Positions 50,065 through 58,978 of a DNA stretch of 64,000 bases are shown here, piece after piece. Made by a program: the position numbers and the translations under genes. Source of the DNA: Flavobacterium tistrianum (lineage in GTDB: Bacteria; Bacteroidota; Bacteroidia; Flavobacteriales; Flavobacteriaceae); NCBI RefSeq assembly GCF_003254545.1, contig NZ_QJRH01000072.1, forward strand, positions 186,001-250,000, given 5' to 3'. The first letter of the stretch is position 1; each line of letters begins with the position of its first letter. The notes below the pieces were generated by a model. The model was not told where the DNA came from and ran no database searches. It worked only from the letters and a program-made list of their open reading frames with translations.

Positions 50065-50088
50065 AGCCACAAAAATGTGGCTTTTTTT
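50065..50088 (+). terminator. Terminator after the lipoprotein gene
   Basis: AGCCACA (50065-50071) pairs with TGTGGCT (50076-50082) around AAAA, then TTTTTT. It splits the polysaccharide locus into two transcripts. Confidence 0.88.
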
Positions 50089-50125
50089 ATCTAATGTCAA
50101 TACTTTCTAAACAAATCCTATTATC

Positions 50126-51394
50126 TTGTTTAAGTTAAAATACCAAAATGTACTACAGAATAACCGAATTAAGAATTTTGTTATTTATGGAATTGGTCAG
50201 ATAGTTAATCTGGTAAGTCCGCTTTTGGTAATGCCTTATTTGGTGTCAATTTGTGAAAAAGAAGGACTGGGAAAAATTGGTGTTGGATTTTCGTTTGCTT
50301 TAGTATTGAATGTTTTGATTGATTATGGCTCTTATATTAATGGAACCAAAGAAATATCAATAAACAGAGAGAATATAGAAATTATTAAAACAAAAATAGT
50401 TTCAATTTATGTAATGAAGTTCTTTTTGATCTTAATGACGTCATTTATTGCTTTTTTGCTGATTTATTTCATTCCTTTTTTTAATAAAGAGCAAGCTGTT
50501 TTCTTTTTTAGTCTTTTGTATGTAATTGGTCAATTCTTAAACCCAACCTGGATTTTTCAAGGTTTGGAAAGCTATAAATGGATTTCTTTTATTAATATTA
50601 TTTCCAAAGCAATATACGTTGTTTGTATTTTTATTTTTATCACAGATAAGGATGATTATATCTATGCTAATGCTTATTTGGGAGTTGGATTGATTATTTC
50701 GAGCTTTATAGGACTGATTTATTTGATAAAAAAATACAATTTACAATTCTATCACAATGTTACCAAAGATGCATTGTTGTTATTAAAGCAGGAATTCTCT
50801 CTGACTTTTTCACAATTGTTTCTTTCATTTTATCAATACCTGCCTATTATGATAGTTAGTTATGTTGGAGGAAATGGTATGGCTGGACAATATAGAATTA
50901 TAGAACAGATAGTTATGACATTTAGAAGTTATCTTCAAATGTTCTTCAATTTTATCTATGCCGATGTTTGCCTGCAAATACATGCAAATTTGAAAAATGG
51001 AATTTCAAAATGGCTAAAATACAATGGTTTAAATTATTCATTTGTTCTATTAGTAGTGTTTACGGCATTTGTATGTGCAGAACAGATTTTGTTATATTTC
51101 AATATTGCCTCAAATGACTTAACATCAATGATATACTTTTTCAGGTTAGGCTTGATTATACCTATATTTATGGCAATTTCTTTTGCTTTAAAGCAATTAC
51201 TTTTTGCTTTAGACAAGAATAATATGTACATAAAAATTACAATCGGTTCTTCAGTTTTTAGTTTGTTTTTGTTTTTTGTGTTAGTAAAAACTATTGGATT
51301 ACAAGGGGCTTTTATCGCGACAATTTTTATTGAAATAATGGTAATAGTTTTATATTGTGCAGTTTTGAAACCAATAATAAGATTGAGTAAATAA
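50126..51394 (+). CDS. Wzx-type O-antigen flippase
   Basis: 422 residues with about 12 hydrophobic segments, including FVIYGIGQIVNLVSPLLVMPYLV at the N-terminus. This is the polysaccharide-transport (Wzx/RfbX) family that flips lipid-linked repeat units to the periplasm. There is no ATG for the start: TTG at 50126 fits the N-terminus best; ATT or ATC codons slightly upstream are alternatives before an in-frame stop at 50108. The stop overlaps the ATG of the next gene by 1 bp (TAATG). It is probably the first gene of the second polysaccharide transcript. Confidence 0.85.
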   Translation: MFKLKYQNVLQNNRIKNFVIYGIGQIVNLVSPLLVMPYLVSICEKEGLGKIGVGFSFALVLNVLIDYGSYINGTKEISINRENIEIIKTKIVSIYVMKFFLILMTSFIAFLLIYFIPFFNKEQAVFFFSLLYVIGQFLNPTWIFQGLESYKWISFINIISKAIYVVCIFIFITDKDDYIYANAYLGVGLIISSFIGLIYLIKKYNLQFYHNVTKDALLLLKQEFSLTFSQLFLSFYQYLPIMIVSYVGGNGMAGQYRIIEQIVMTFRSYLQMFFNFIYADVCLQIHANLKNGISKWLKYNGLNYSFVLLVVFTAFVCAEQILLYFNIASNDLTSMIYFFRLGLIIPIFMAISFALKQLLFALDKNNMYIKITIGSSVFSLFLFFVLVKTIGLQGAFIATIFIEIMVIVLYCAVLKPIIRLSK

Positions 51395-52656
51395 TGAATA
51401 TAACAATTTACAAAAGTTTTCCGTACCAGATTTTATTTTTGCTTTGCATCGGAGTTTCTTTGTTTGCTAATTATGAGCTCACTTTTGCGGTTTGGTCTTT
51501 AACTTTACTGCTAACAATTAAAAGAAAATATTCGTTTACCATAATCCAATATAATGTTATTTTTCTCATTATTCTTTTAATTGCCGTTGTTTCTACTTTT
51601 TTTAGTACAACCACACCCTTTTTATTCATAAGAGATTTTACCTATTTAGTCAAGCCTATTTTAGGATTATTGGTAGGATATCAGCTGTGTAGATTTAGCA
51701 GTAAATTGGCTTTAAAAGTCATGGTTTATGCTGGATTAGCAATTTCTGTAATGCATTTGGTTATGTTATCTTTTACGGTAATTGAATTCAGAACTTTGAG
51801 CGTTAACTTGTTAAGAGAACATGGCGGTTATTTTAGCGATTACGAAATTTATATATTAATTATCCTTATTTTTTATAAAGAGCTAAAGTTAGAAATATCA
51901 AAAAAGCAGAGAATACTTTTTTTAGCAATAATTGGTTTATCTAGTTTTTTATACTTGGCACGAACAAACTTGATTCAGTTTATTATTCTTTATGTTGGTC
52001 TAAAAGGGTATTTGATTTTTAATAAAAAATCTCTAAAGGTAATTTTAGCTGTTTTTTTAGCGTCAATAATAGGGTATGCATCAATTGTTTATATTAATCC
52101 AAAAAGAGAAGGAAAAGGAATTCAAGCTTTTTTATATAAAATAAAAATTGCGCCGCAGGAAGCTTTTAAAACGAAAATTGATAAAGAAGATTGGAAAGAT
52201 TTCAACGACAATTATAGATCATTTGAAAATATAATTGCTGTAAATCAAGTTTCTGCCAAAGGCAACAGAGCTATATTTTTTGGAGAAGGTTTAGGATCGA
52301 CACTAAATTTGGGCAGGAAAATATGGACGAATGATCATGAATACGTTCAATATATTCCAATTGCGCATAACGCATATATGACTATATTTTTAAAATCGGG
52401 ATTATTAGGAGTTTTATTTCTTTTGACCTTTCTGATTATTTTATACAGGCAAAAAAAGTCGGATATCAAAAATGTTCAAGCAATCAATTATTTATTAATA
52501 GGAACCAGCATTTTTCTTGTAGTTTCAAATTGGGTATTTTTAGGCTTATATTTAAAATTAGACAATAAATCTATAATAATAGGATTTCTTATTGCACTAA
52601 GAGAAGTAATTATAAAAGAGCATAATAGCCAAAAAAGAATAGAAAATGAGCATTAA
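51394..52656 (+). CDS. O-antigen polymerase/ligase-like protein (Wzy type), first copy
   Basis: 420 residues with about 10-12 hydrophobic helices (for example FPYQILFLLCIGVSLFANYELTFAVWSLTLLLTI). A long loop near residues 235-320 contains AIFFGEGLGSTLNLGRKIW and YIPIAHNAYMTIFLKSGLLG, with the H-N-x-Y pattern of the Wzy/WaaL periplasmic loop. A second protein of this type is encoded at 55739. Polymerase and ligase roles cannot be told apart by sequence alone. Start ATG at 51394 shares one base with the previous stop. Confidence 0.75.
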   Translation: MNITIYKSFPYQILFLLCIGVSLFANYELTFAVWSLTLLLTIKRKYSFTIIQYNVIFLIILLIAVVSTFFSTTTPFLFIRDFTYLVKPILGLLVGYQLCRFSSKLALKVMVYAGLAISVMHLVMLSFTVIEFRTLSVNLLREHGGYFSDYEIYILIILIFYKELKLEISKKQRILFLAIIGLSSFLYLARTNLIQFIILYVGLKGYLIFNKKSLKVILAVFLASIIGYASIVYINPKREGKGIQAFLYKIKIAPQEAFKTKIDKEDWKDFNDNYRSFENIIAVNQVSAKGNRAIFFGEGLGSTLNLGRKIWTNDHEYVQYIPIAHNAYMTIFLKSGLLGVLFLLTFLIILYRQKKSDIKNVQAINYLLIGTSIFLVVSNWVFLGLYLKLDNKSIIIGFLIALREVIIKEHNSQKRIENEH

Positions 52657-53761
52657 AAACACAACCAGTATTTTTGTTGACTGCCATGTTTTTGATAGTG
52701 GTTTTCAGGGCACAAGAACATATATAAAAGGCTTGTACTCTGAGCTAATAAAAAAAAGCGATCTTCATTTTTTTTTAGTTTCTTCTAATCCGGATCATTT
52801 AGCATCTATTTTTGGGAACCATTTAAACGTTACTTATTTAAAATATAAATATCATAACAAGTATTTAAGACTGCTTATTGATATACCAAAGATTATAAAA
52901 AAGAATAAAATTGATTTTGCTCATTTTCAATATACCGTTTCACCAATAAAAAGATGTAAATACATTGTTACAACACACGATGTATTGTTTATTGATTTTC
53001 CAGAATATTTTTCTTCCTTAAGCAGAATTGTCAATACATTTTTATACAAACAAAGCGCTAAAAGATCAGAAATCAAATTGACAGTTTCGGAGTATTCTAA
53101 ACAAAAAATTCAAGAGCATTTTGCATTATCAAATTATGAGATAACTCCAAATGCTTTTCAGGATACTTTTTTTGAAGAATATAATAAGCAGCAGATTAAA
53201 GCTGAAGTTGAAGATAAATTTTCATTAAAAAAATATGTTATTTATGTAAGTCGATGGGAGCCGAGAAAAAATCATCAAATGGTTTTAAAAGCTTTTTTAG
53301 ATCTGAAATTGTACAAAAACTACAAGCTTCTGTTTTTAGGAGATGACACTTTATCTAATAAGGAATACGACGATATCTACAACGCATTAGATTCTGAAAT
53401 AAAAAATCAAATTGTTTCTTTAAAAAACGCTGATTTAAAAACAATGCTTTTGTTATTGCGCGGAGCAGATGCATCTGTATATCCTTCTTTAGCAGAAGGT
53501 TTCGGAATTCCTCCGTTAGAAGCAATAGCGGCAAAAATTCCAACAATCTGTTCCAATAAAACGGCAATGTCAGATTTTACTTTTTTCGAAAATTATTATT
53601 TTGATCCGTACAATCAAGATGAGTTTAATCAAAAACTTCAAAAAATCTTAACTCAGGACGTAGCTTCAGATTTTGAGATAATGGCTCAAAAGATCAAAGA
53701 AAAATACAGCTGGCAAAAATCAGCAGATATATTATATCAGATTATCAAAAAACATGAATAA
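52646..53761 (+). CDS. Glycosyltransferase, GT4 family (GT-B fold)
   Basis: 371 residues. The C-terminal part carries the glycogen-synthase-like pattern: YVIYVSRWEPRKNHQMVLKAF, LFLGDDT, and GADASVYPSLAEGFGIPPLEAIAAKIPTICSNKTA. This has the E-x7-E type element (EGFGIPPLE) that binds the sugar nucleotide. The N-terminus (VFDSGFQGTRTYIKGLYSEL) is the GT4 acceptor domain. It overlaps the preceding polymerase by 11 bp. Probably adds one sugar of the repeat unit; donor unknown. Confidence 0.87.
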   Translation: MSIKNTTSIFVDCHVFDSGFQGTRTYIKGLYSELIKKSDLHFFLVSSNPDHLASIFGNHLNVTYLKYKYHNKYLRLLIDIPKIIKKNKIDFAHFQYTVSPIKRCKYIVTTHDVLFIDFPEYFSSLSRIVNTFLYKQSAKRSEIKLTVSEYSKQKIQEHFALSNYEITPNAFQDTFFEEYNKQQIKAEVEDKFSLKKYVIYVSRWEPRKNHQMVLKAFLDLKLYKNYKLLFLGDDTLSNKEYDDIYNALDSEIKNQIVSLKNADLKTMLLLLRGADASVYPSLAEGFGIPPLEAIAAKIPTICSNKTAMSDFTFFENYYFDPYNQDEFNQKLQKILTQDVASDFEIMAQKIKEKYSWQKSADILYQIIKKHE

Positions 53762-53764
53762 CAA

Positions 53765-53791
53765 CCAAAAATTAAGTTTATTGATTTTTGG
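53765..53791. terminator. Possible weak convergent terminator
   Basis: CCAAAAAT (53765-53772) pairs with ATTTTTGG (53784-53791) in the gap between the GT4 stop and the convergent oxygenase stop at 53778. The T-run is poor. Confidence 0.35.
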
Positions 53792-54554
53792 CCGTATTGC
53801 TTCCAAAGAATTTGTTTTTCGTTTGAACCAAAAAATTATAATTTTTAGCAAACTGCTTTTTTAAAAATGATGCATCATCTTTTGGAAACCAATCTGTTGT
53901 TCTTGGCTTTTCAATTTGTACTTTATGAATTTGGTAAGCATAAGTAGCAACAGATGTTCTAAAATTTCCTTCGGGAAAATTTGTCATATCATATCCGTGG
54001 AGCGTGTACGGAGCACATTGCTGAATAATTAAGCGATTAAAAGGAACGTCAAGTTCAGTGTTTTCTCCAGTTCTTAAATCAAATATTTTTAGACCTCCTT
54101 TATATTCTGGTTTCCAGTCTTTATTTAAATATAAAAGAAGATTCAATTCTCGATACCAGTTTTTATTAATAGGATGATAATTAAAGTCTAAGTGCATGTC
54201 CAGAAAGCTATTTTTTTTACCCTGATGTAGGCCTCCACCGTGATTTTTTGGGTCAACAAAAACAGATTTTGAGGTTATATAAGATATAATTTTATTGAAT
54301 CTTTCAGATGAGAGTTCATCATACAATTCATGCATTTCAGGACTTAATTCCTTATAGTTTGATTTTTCAAATTTATTATTGGCAAAAGAATAGTCACGAC
54401 TTTTATTTTGGAGTTCAGGAATGCTTTTATGAGCTTTAACTAACTTTTCTTCTTCACAAAAGTTATCAATTATTAAATGCGGAAATGGACTAGCGGTTAA
54501 ATATTTTAAGCGCAATTCATCTAAATGTTTTTCCAGGTATTCAAAATTAATCAT
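53778..54554 (-). CDS. 2-oxoglutarate/Fe(II)-dependent oxygenase
   Basis: 258 residues. The metal triad reads H-x-D...H: H121 and D123 in FLDMHLDFNYHPI, H186 in PYTLHGYDM. R199 in GNFRTSVATYAY probably binds 2-oxoglutarate, and the beta strands NRLIIQQCAP fit the jelly-roll fold. It is oriented against all neighbouring polysaccharide genes and lies between two glycosyltransferase genes. Related 2OG oxygenases hydroxylate proteins or glycans; a role in decorating a sugar or a lipid carrier is speculation. Catalytic residues are intact. Confidence 0.8.
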   Translation of the reverse strand: MINFEYLEKHLDELRLKYLTASPFPHLIIDNFCEEEKLVKAHKSIPELQNKSRDYSFANNKFEKSNYKELSPEMHELYDELSSERFNKIISYITSKSVFVDPKNHGGGLHQGKKNSFLDMHLDFNYHPINKNWYRELNLLLYLNKDWKPEYKGGLKIFDLRTGENTELDVPFNRLIIQQCAPYTLHGYDMTNFPEGNFRTSVATYAYQIHKVQIEKPRTTDWFPKDDASFLKKQFAKNYNFLVQTKNKFFGSNTAKNQ

Positions 54555-54690
54555 AAATGTTATTTTAAACCGCTTGCGAACAAAAGTAGAAATTAAATCA
54601 AATAATCATTAATTATAAATGAATTTATAGGCAATAAAAAATTCAGAATTTTAAAATCATTATTTTTGGGTCCCATTTTATAAAACTTAA

Positions 54691-55779
54691 ATGAAGATAG
54701 CCATTCTAGGAACTAGAGGAATTCCTAATAATTACGGAGGATTTGAGCAGTTTGCTGAAATTTTCGCCGTTTATTTAGCTAAAAAAAAACATGATGTTTA
54801 TGTATATAATTCGCATAAACATATTTTTCAGGAGAAAAATTTCATGGGAGTAAATATAATTCATCAATATGACCCAGAATATAAAATGGGAACTGCGGGA
54901 CAATTTATTTATGATTTGAATTGTATTTTGGATTCTAGGAAAAGAAATTTTGATATCATTTTGCAATTGGGCTACACGAGCAATTCGATATGGTCATTCC
55001 TTTTACCAAAAAAATCCATTATTATTACCAATATGGATGGAATGGAATGGAAGAGAACCAAATATTCTAAGCCAATTCAAAAGTTTTTAAAATTTGCCGA
55101 AAAAAGAGCTGTAAAAAGCAGTGATTATCTAGTTGCAGATTCGGTGGGAATTAAGAAGTATTTGAAAGAAAAGTATAATACAGAAGCTGTTTATATTGCT
55201 TATGGAGCAGATTTGTTTTCTGAGTCAAAAGAAGAGATACTTTCCCAATATGATGTTGAAAAAAACAATTATAACTTATTGATAGCGCGTTTTGAACCAG
55301 AAAATAATATCGAAGTAATTTTGGACGGTATTGCAGATAGCCAGGATAATAAAGTGATGTTGGTTGTAGGCAATAATGATAATAGTTATGGAGACTATCT
55401 TAAAAAGAAGTTTTGTAATTATCGAAACATACGTTTTATAGGTGGAGTTTATAATAAAGGACATTTAGATAATCTAAGATATTTTTCTAATCTTTATTTT
55501 CATGGCCATTCAGTAGGAGGAACAAATCCTTCTTTATTGGAAGCAATGGCTGCAAAAGCATTAATTGTAGCACACGATAACGAATTTAATCGCACTATTC
55601 TACAAGAAAATGCATTTTATTTTTCAAATGCCAAAGATGTTAAACATCTTATAAAAACCGTACAAAGAAAAGATCACGAAAAAATTGTTCAAGATAACTT
55701 TGATGCGATACTTCAAGAATTTAATTGGAATAAAATAAATGAATCATACCTTAGATTGTTTGAAAAAAGTCTTCAATAA
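54691..55779 (+). CDS. Glycosyltransferase with DUF1972 N-terminus
   Basis: 362 residues. MKIAILGTRGIPNNYGGFEQ and DIILQLGYTSNSIWSFLLP mark the DUF1972/rhamnosyltransferase-like N-terminal domain. The C-terminal half (LLIARFEPENNIEVILDGI and FHGHSVGGTNPSLLEAMAAKALIVAHDNEFN) is of the GT4 type. It transfers a sugar, possibly rhamnose or an amino sugar, in repeat-unit assembly; donor uncertain. The next gene overlaps its 3' end by 41 bp. Confidence 0.87.
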   Translation: MKIAILGTRGIPNNYGGFEQFAEIFAVYLAKKKHDVYVYNSHKHIFQEKNFMGVNIIHQYDPEYKMGTAGQFIYDLNCILDSRKRNFDIILQLGYTSNSIWSFLLPKKSIIITNMDGMEWKRTKYSKPIQKFLKFAEKRAVKSSDYLVADSVGIKKYLKEKYNTEAVYIAYGADLFSESKEEILSQYDVEKNNYNLLIARFEPENNIEVILDGIADSQDNKVMLVVGNNDNSYGDYLKKKFCNYRNIRFIGGVYNKGHLDNLRYFSNLYFHGHSVGGTNPSLLEAMAAKALIVAHDNEFNRTILQENAFYFSNAKDVKHLIKTVQRKDHEKIVQDNFDAILQEFNWNKINESYLRLFEKSLQ

Positions 55780-57061
55780 AATAGATGAATTATGGAAGGA
55801 CAAAACCTTGCTAGCTTATCTTTTGGCAGCAATGTTAATAACACTTCCATTGAAACATAATATCGGGAGTTTAACCTGTATTATTTTTTTATTAGTTTCC
55901 TTTCTCAAAGCAAAAAAAGCAGACTTTTCGGTTTCTAAAGTTTTATTGCTTCCTATATTATTGTATGTGTTAATGTTGGTATCGCTTATTTGGACAATAG
56001 AAACTGAACTGACAATCAAAGGATTACAAAAAGAGATACTATTCCTATTAATTCCTTTGGCTTTTTGCTCATTGCCAAAAATAGATCGAAATGATGTAAA
56101 TAAAGTTGTCAAGTGGTTTAGTTTTACAATGGTAGGTTTTGCTATATTTTACTTTTTAAAAGCAATTGTAAAATTCATTAATTCTGGCGACAAAGGAGTT
56201 TTCTTTTATCATGAATTAGTCACTTTAGAATTGAACGCAATCTATATGTCCGTTTTTGCTTCTTTGGCCTTATTTTATTTCCTTACTAAAAAAGAAAAAT
56301 CAATTATTGACAAAGCAGGATTTTTGATTCTAATTGTTTTTATTTTTTTATTATCATCTAAGAATATTATTGTAGTAGACTTGGTTTTGATAGTAACGTA
56401 TTATTCTTTTTTTTCTACTATTTCAAGAAAAACAAAACTTATGATACTTTTGGCTGTTTTTGCTCTATCAATAAGTTCCATACTTTTTATTAAGCCAATT
56501 AGAGATAGATTTATGATTGAATTTGAAACGATATTGGTTGACAGTTCTTTAAATAAAAACACAAAAGAAAATCAAGGACCGATTTATAATATTAGTTTAA
56601 AACAAGCTTGGAGTCAGGATCGATTTCAGCAAAACGATTTTTTTCCAGGAGCAGCTTTTAGACTTTTTCAGATTAGAATATTTAAAGAAATGCTTGAGCA
56701 AGAAAATATTCTTTTTACAGGATTTGGATTAGATGCTTCCCAGAATAAAATAAAAGAAAAAATAAAAGAGCATAATTTATACCCAAATTATGGTGAGTTT
56801 AATTTTCATAATGAATACATTCAAATATTTTCAGAGTTAGGAATATTTGGTTTTTTAATAGTAATAAGCATGCTATTTGTCACAATCAGAAATGGGATTA
56901 TAAATAAAGATTTTATTCATATTGCTTTTGCGGTAAAAATGATAGTCTTATTTTTGACCGAATCTTTTTTAAGTCGACAAAGAGGAATAATTTTCTTTAT
57001 GGTTTTTTACTGCATGTTTAATGTCGTAAATAATTGTAAAGAACAGAAAATAGTAAAATGA
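55739..57061 (+). CDS. O-antigen polymerase/ligase-like protein (Wzy type), second copy
   Basis: 440 residues with about 11 membrane helices and a large extracytoplasmic loop. The loop contains FTGFGLDASQNKIKEKI and NFHNEYIQIFSELGIFGFLI, with the H-N-E-Y pattern and the GLxGF-like end that is common in Wzy/WaaL ligase proteins. It resembles the 51394 protein in form but not closely in sequence. The ATG at 55739 is used because no later Met is suitable. It overlaps the glycosyltransferase by 41 bp and the next gene by 4 bp. Confidence 0.75.
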   Translation: MNHTLDCLKKVFNKIDELWKDKTLLAYLLAAMLITLPLKHNIGSLTCIIFLLVSFLKAKKADFSVSKVLLLPILLYVLMLVSLIWTIETELTIKGLQKEILFLLIPLAFCSLPKIDRNDVNKVVKWFSFTMVGFAIFYFLKAIVKFINSGDKGVFFYHELVTLELNAIYMSVFASLALFYFLTKKEKSIIDKAGFLILIVFIFLLSSKNIIVVDLVLIVTYYSFFSTISRKTKLMILLAVFALSISSILFIKPIRDRFMIEFETILVDSSLNKNTKENQGPIYNISLKQAWSQDRFQQNDFFPGAAFRLFQIRIFKEMLEQENILFTGFGLDASQNKIKEKIKEHNLYPNYGEFNFHNEYIQIFSELGIFGFLIVISMLFVTIRNGIINKDFIHIAFAVKMIVLFLTESFLSRQRGIIFFMVFYCMFNVVNNCKEQKIVK

Positions 57062-58041
57062 AAAGAATACTTATCACCGGAGCAGCAGGATTTTTGGGAT
57101 CACACCTATGTGACAGATTCATCAAAGAAGGTTACTTTGTAATTGGAATGGATAATCTGATTACGGGAGATCTTAAAAATATTGAACATTTATTCAAATT
57201 AGAAAATTTCGAGTTTTATCATCATGATATAACAAAATTTGTTCACGTGCCAGGTGATTTAGATTATATACTACATTTTGCTTCGCCTGCAAGTCCTATT
57301 GATTATTTAAAAATCCCGATTCAAACTCTTAAAGTAGGATCTTTAGGAACTCACAATTTATTAGGTTTGGCGCGAGTTAAAAAAGCGAGAATTTTGATTG
57401 CTTCAACTTCTGAAGTTTACGGAGATCCTCTAGTGCATCCACAAACTGAAGAATATTACGGAAATGTAAATACAATTGGTCCACGCGGAGTTTATGATGA
57501 AGCAAAACGTTTTCAGGAATCAATCACAATGGCCTACCATACTTTCCATGGAGTAGAAACTAGAATCGTACGTATTTTTAATACTTACGGACCAAGAATG
57601 AGATTAAACGACGGACGTGTAATTCCAGCTTTTATTGGGCAAGCTTTACGCGGAGAAGATTTAACGATTTTCGGCGATGGAATGCAAACACGTTCTTTCT
57701 GCTATGTTGACGATCAAGTTGAAGGTATTTACAGATTGTTACATTCAGATTACGTTTATCCTGTAAATATTGGAAATCCAGATGAAATCACAATTAAAGA
57801 TTTTGCAGAAGAAATTATAAAATTGACAGGAACAAACCAGAAAGTGGTTTATCATCCGTTGCCAATAAACGATCCGTTGCAGCGACAGCCAGATACCACA
57901 AAAGCAAAAGAATTGTTGGGCTGGGAAGCAAAAGTTAGCCGTGCAGAGGGAATGAAAATTACGTATGAGTATTTCAAATCATTATCTCCTGAGGAGCTCG
58001 CTAAAGAAGAACACAAAGACTTTTCAAACTATATAAAATAA
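57058..58041 (+). CDS. UDP-glucuronate decarboxylase (UXS type)
   Basis: 327 residues, a short-chain dehydrogenase with NAD bound by GAAGFLGSH at residues 8-16. The catalytic TSEVYG (residues 117-122) and YDEAK (Y146, K150) are intact, and RIFNTYGPRMRLNDGRVIP is the UXS-family feature. The enzyme would convert UDP-glucuronate to UDP-xylose. Other dehydratases share this fold, so the identity is likely but not certain. It overlaps the previous gene by 4 bp (ATGA) and supplies a nucleotide sugar for the locus. Confidence 0.9.
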   Translation: MKRILITGAAGFLGSHLCDRFIKEGYFVIGMDNLITGDLKNIEHLFKLENFEFYHHDITKFVHVPGDLDYILHFASPASPIDYLKIPIQTLKVGSLGTHNLLGLARVKKARILIASTSEVYGDPLVHPQTEEYYGNVNTIGPRGVYDEAKRFQESITMAYHTFHGVETRIVRIFNTYGPRMRLNDGRVIPAFIGQALRGEDLTIFGDGMQTRSFCYVDDQVEGIYRLLHSDYVYPVNIGNPDEITIKDFAEEIIKLTGTNQKVVYHPLPINDPLQRQPDTTKAKELLGWEAKVSRAEGMKITYEYFKSLSPEELAKEEHKDFSNYIK

Positions 58042-58070
58042 ATTAAGATTCTGAAAGAATAATAAATCTA

Positions 58071-58883
58071 ATGAACGATTTAGTATCTATTTTAACACCA
58101 ACATACAATACTGAAAAGTTCATTAGGGCGACTATCGAATCAGTTCAAAACCAGACCTATAAAAGCTGGGAAATGATTCTGGTTGATGATGCCTCTACAG
58201 ATAGGACAGTTTCTATTATTGAAGAATTTGCGCAAAATGATAGCAGAATAAAATTATTCAAATTATCCAAAAATTCTGGAAATGGTTTTGCCCGAAATGA
58301 AGCTTTAGAAAAAGCTTCTGGAAAATACATCGCCTATCTTGATGCTGATGATATATGGTTTTCGGATAAATTGGAAAAACAGATTCAGTTTTTAAAAACA
58401 AATAATCAGCCATTTACTTTTAGTTATTACGATTCTATCGATGAAGAAGGAAATAATTTAAACCGAAGAGTTGAATCGCCTAATCCTTTAACTTACAAAG
58501 AATTGTTTTTCTGCAATTATGTAGGTAATCTTACGGCTATTTACGATGCTGAATATTTTGGAAAAATCAAATTAGAATCTTCTGAAAAAAGACAGGATTG
58601 GAGAATATGGCTTACAATTTTAAAGCAAATACAAACGGTAAAAGCAGTTCCTGAAAGTCTGGCTTTTTATAGAATTCGAAAAGATTCTATTTCTTCATCA
58701 AAATTTAAATTAATCAAACATAACTTTGGGGTTTACAGAGAATTTCATGGATATAATCTTGTTTTTTCTGTTTTGTTGATGATGAGGTTTTTATTTACTC
58801 AGTTGGTAATCAAACCAAAATATATAAGAAAGTTTAAATATTCATCAAGGTCGCAAATTGCAACCTTGAAGAAATTCGATTAA
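58071..58883 (+). CDS. Glycosyltransferase, GT2 family
   Basis: 270 residues. SILTPTYNTEKFIRATIESV at the start, WEMILVDDASTDRT (the nucleotide-binding DD) and GKYIAYLDADDIWFSDKLEKQI (the DxD) are the GT2 signatures. A stretch near residue 175 (EKRQDWRIWLTILKQI) forms the acceptor helix. It adds a sugar to the repeat unit; donor unknown. The last codons overlap a palindromic motif (58845-58869) that belongs to a family around the neighbouring ORF6N gene. Confidence 0.9.
   Translation: MNDLVSILTPTYNTEKFIRATIESVQNQTYKSWEMILVDDASTDRTVSIIEEFAQNDSRIKLFKLSKNSGNGFARNEALEKASGKYIAYLDADDIWFSDKLEKQIQFLKTNNQPFTFSYYDSIDEEGNNLNRRVESPNPLTYKELFFCNYVGNLTAIYDAEYFGKIKLESSEKRQDWRIWLTILKQIQTVKAVPESLAFYRIRKDSISSSKFKLIKHNFGVYREFHGYNLVFSVLLMMRFLFTQLVIKPKYIRKFKYSSRSQIATLKKFD
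58845..58869. repeat. Palindrome of the ORF6N-linked family, copy 1
   Basis: TCAAGGTCGCAA (58845-58856) pairs with TTGCAACCTTGA (58858-58869), one mismatch. It lies at the 3' end of the GT2 coding region. Confidence 0.65.
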
Positions 58884-58920
58884 AATTGGAGGTCGCAATT
58901 TGCGACCTCCAATTTTTTTA
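58883..58920. repeat. Palindrome of the ORF6N-linked family, copy 2
   Basis: AAATTGGAGGTCGCAA (58883-58898) pairs with TTGCGACCTCCAATTT (58900-58915), followed by TTTT. It also serves as the likely terminator of the polysaccharide transcript. Confidence 0.75.
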
Positions 58921-58947
58921 TACCATGTAGTAAAATTTAAGTTCAAA

Positions 58948-58975
58948 CTTGAGGTCACGATTTGTGACCTTTAAG
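58948..58975. repeat. Palindrome of the ORF6N-linked family, copy 3
   Basis: AGGTCAC (58952-58958) pairs with GTGACCT (58964-58970), with CTT/AAG ends. It lies just before the ORF6N stop codon. Confidence 0.6.
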
Positions 58976-58978
58976 AAA

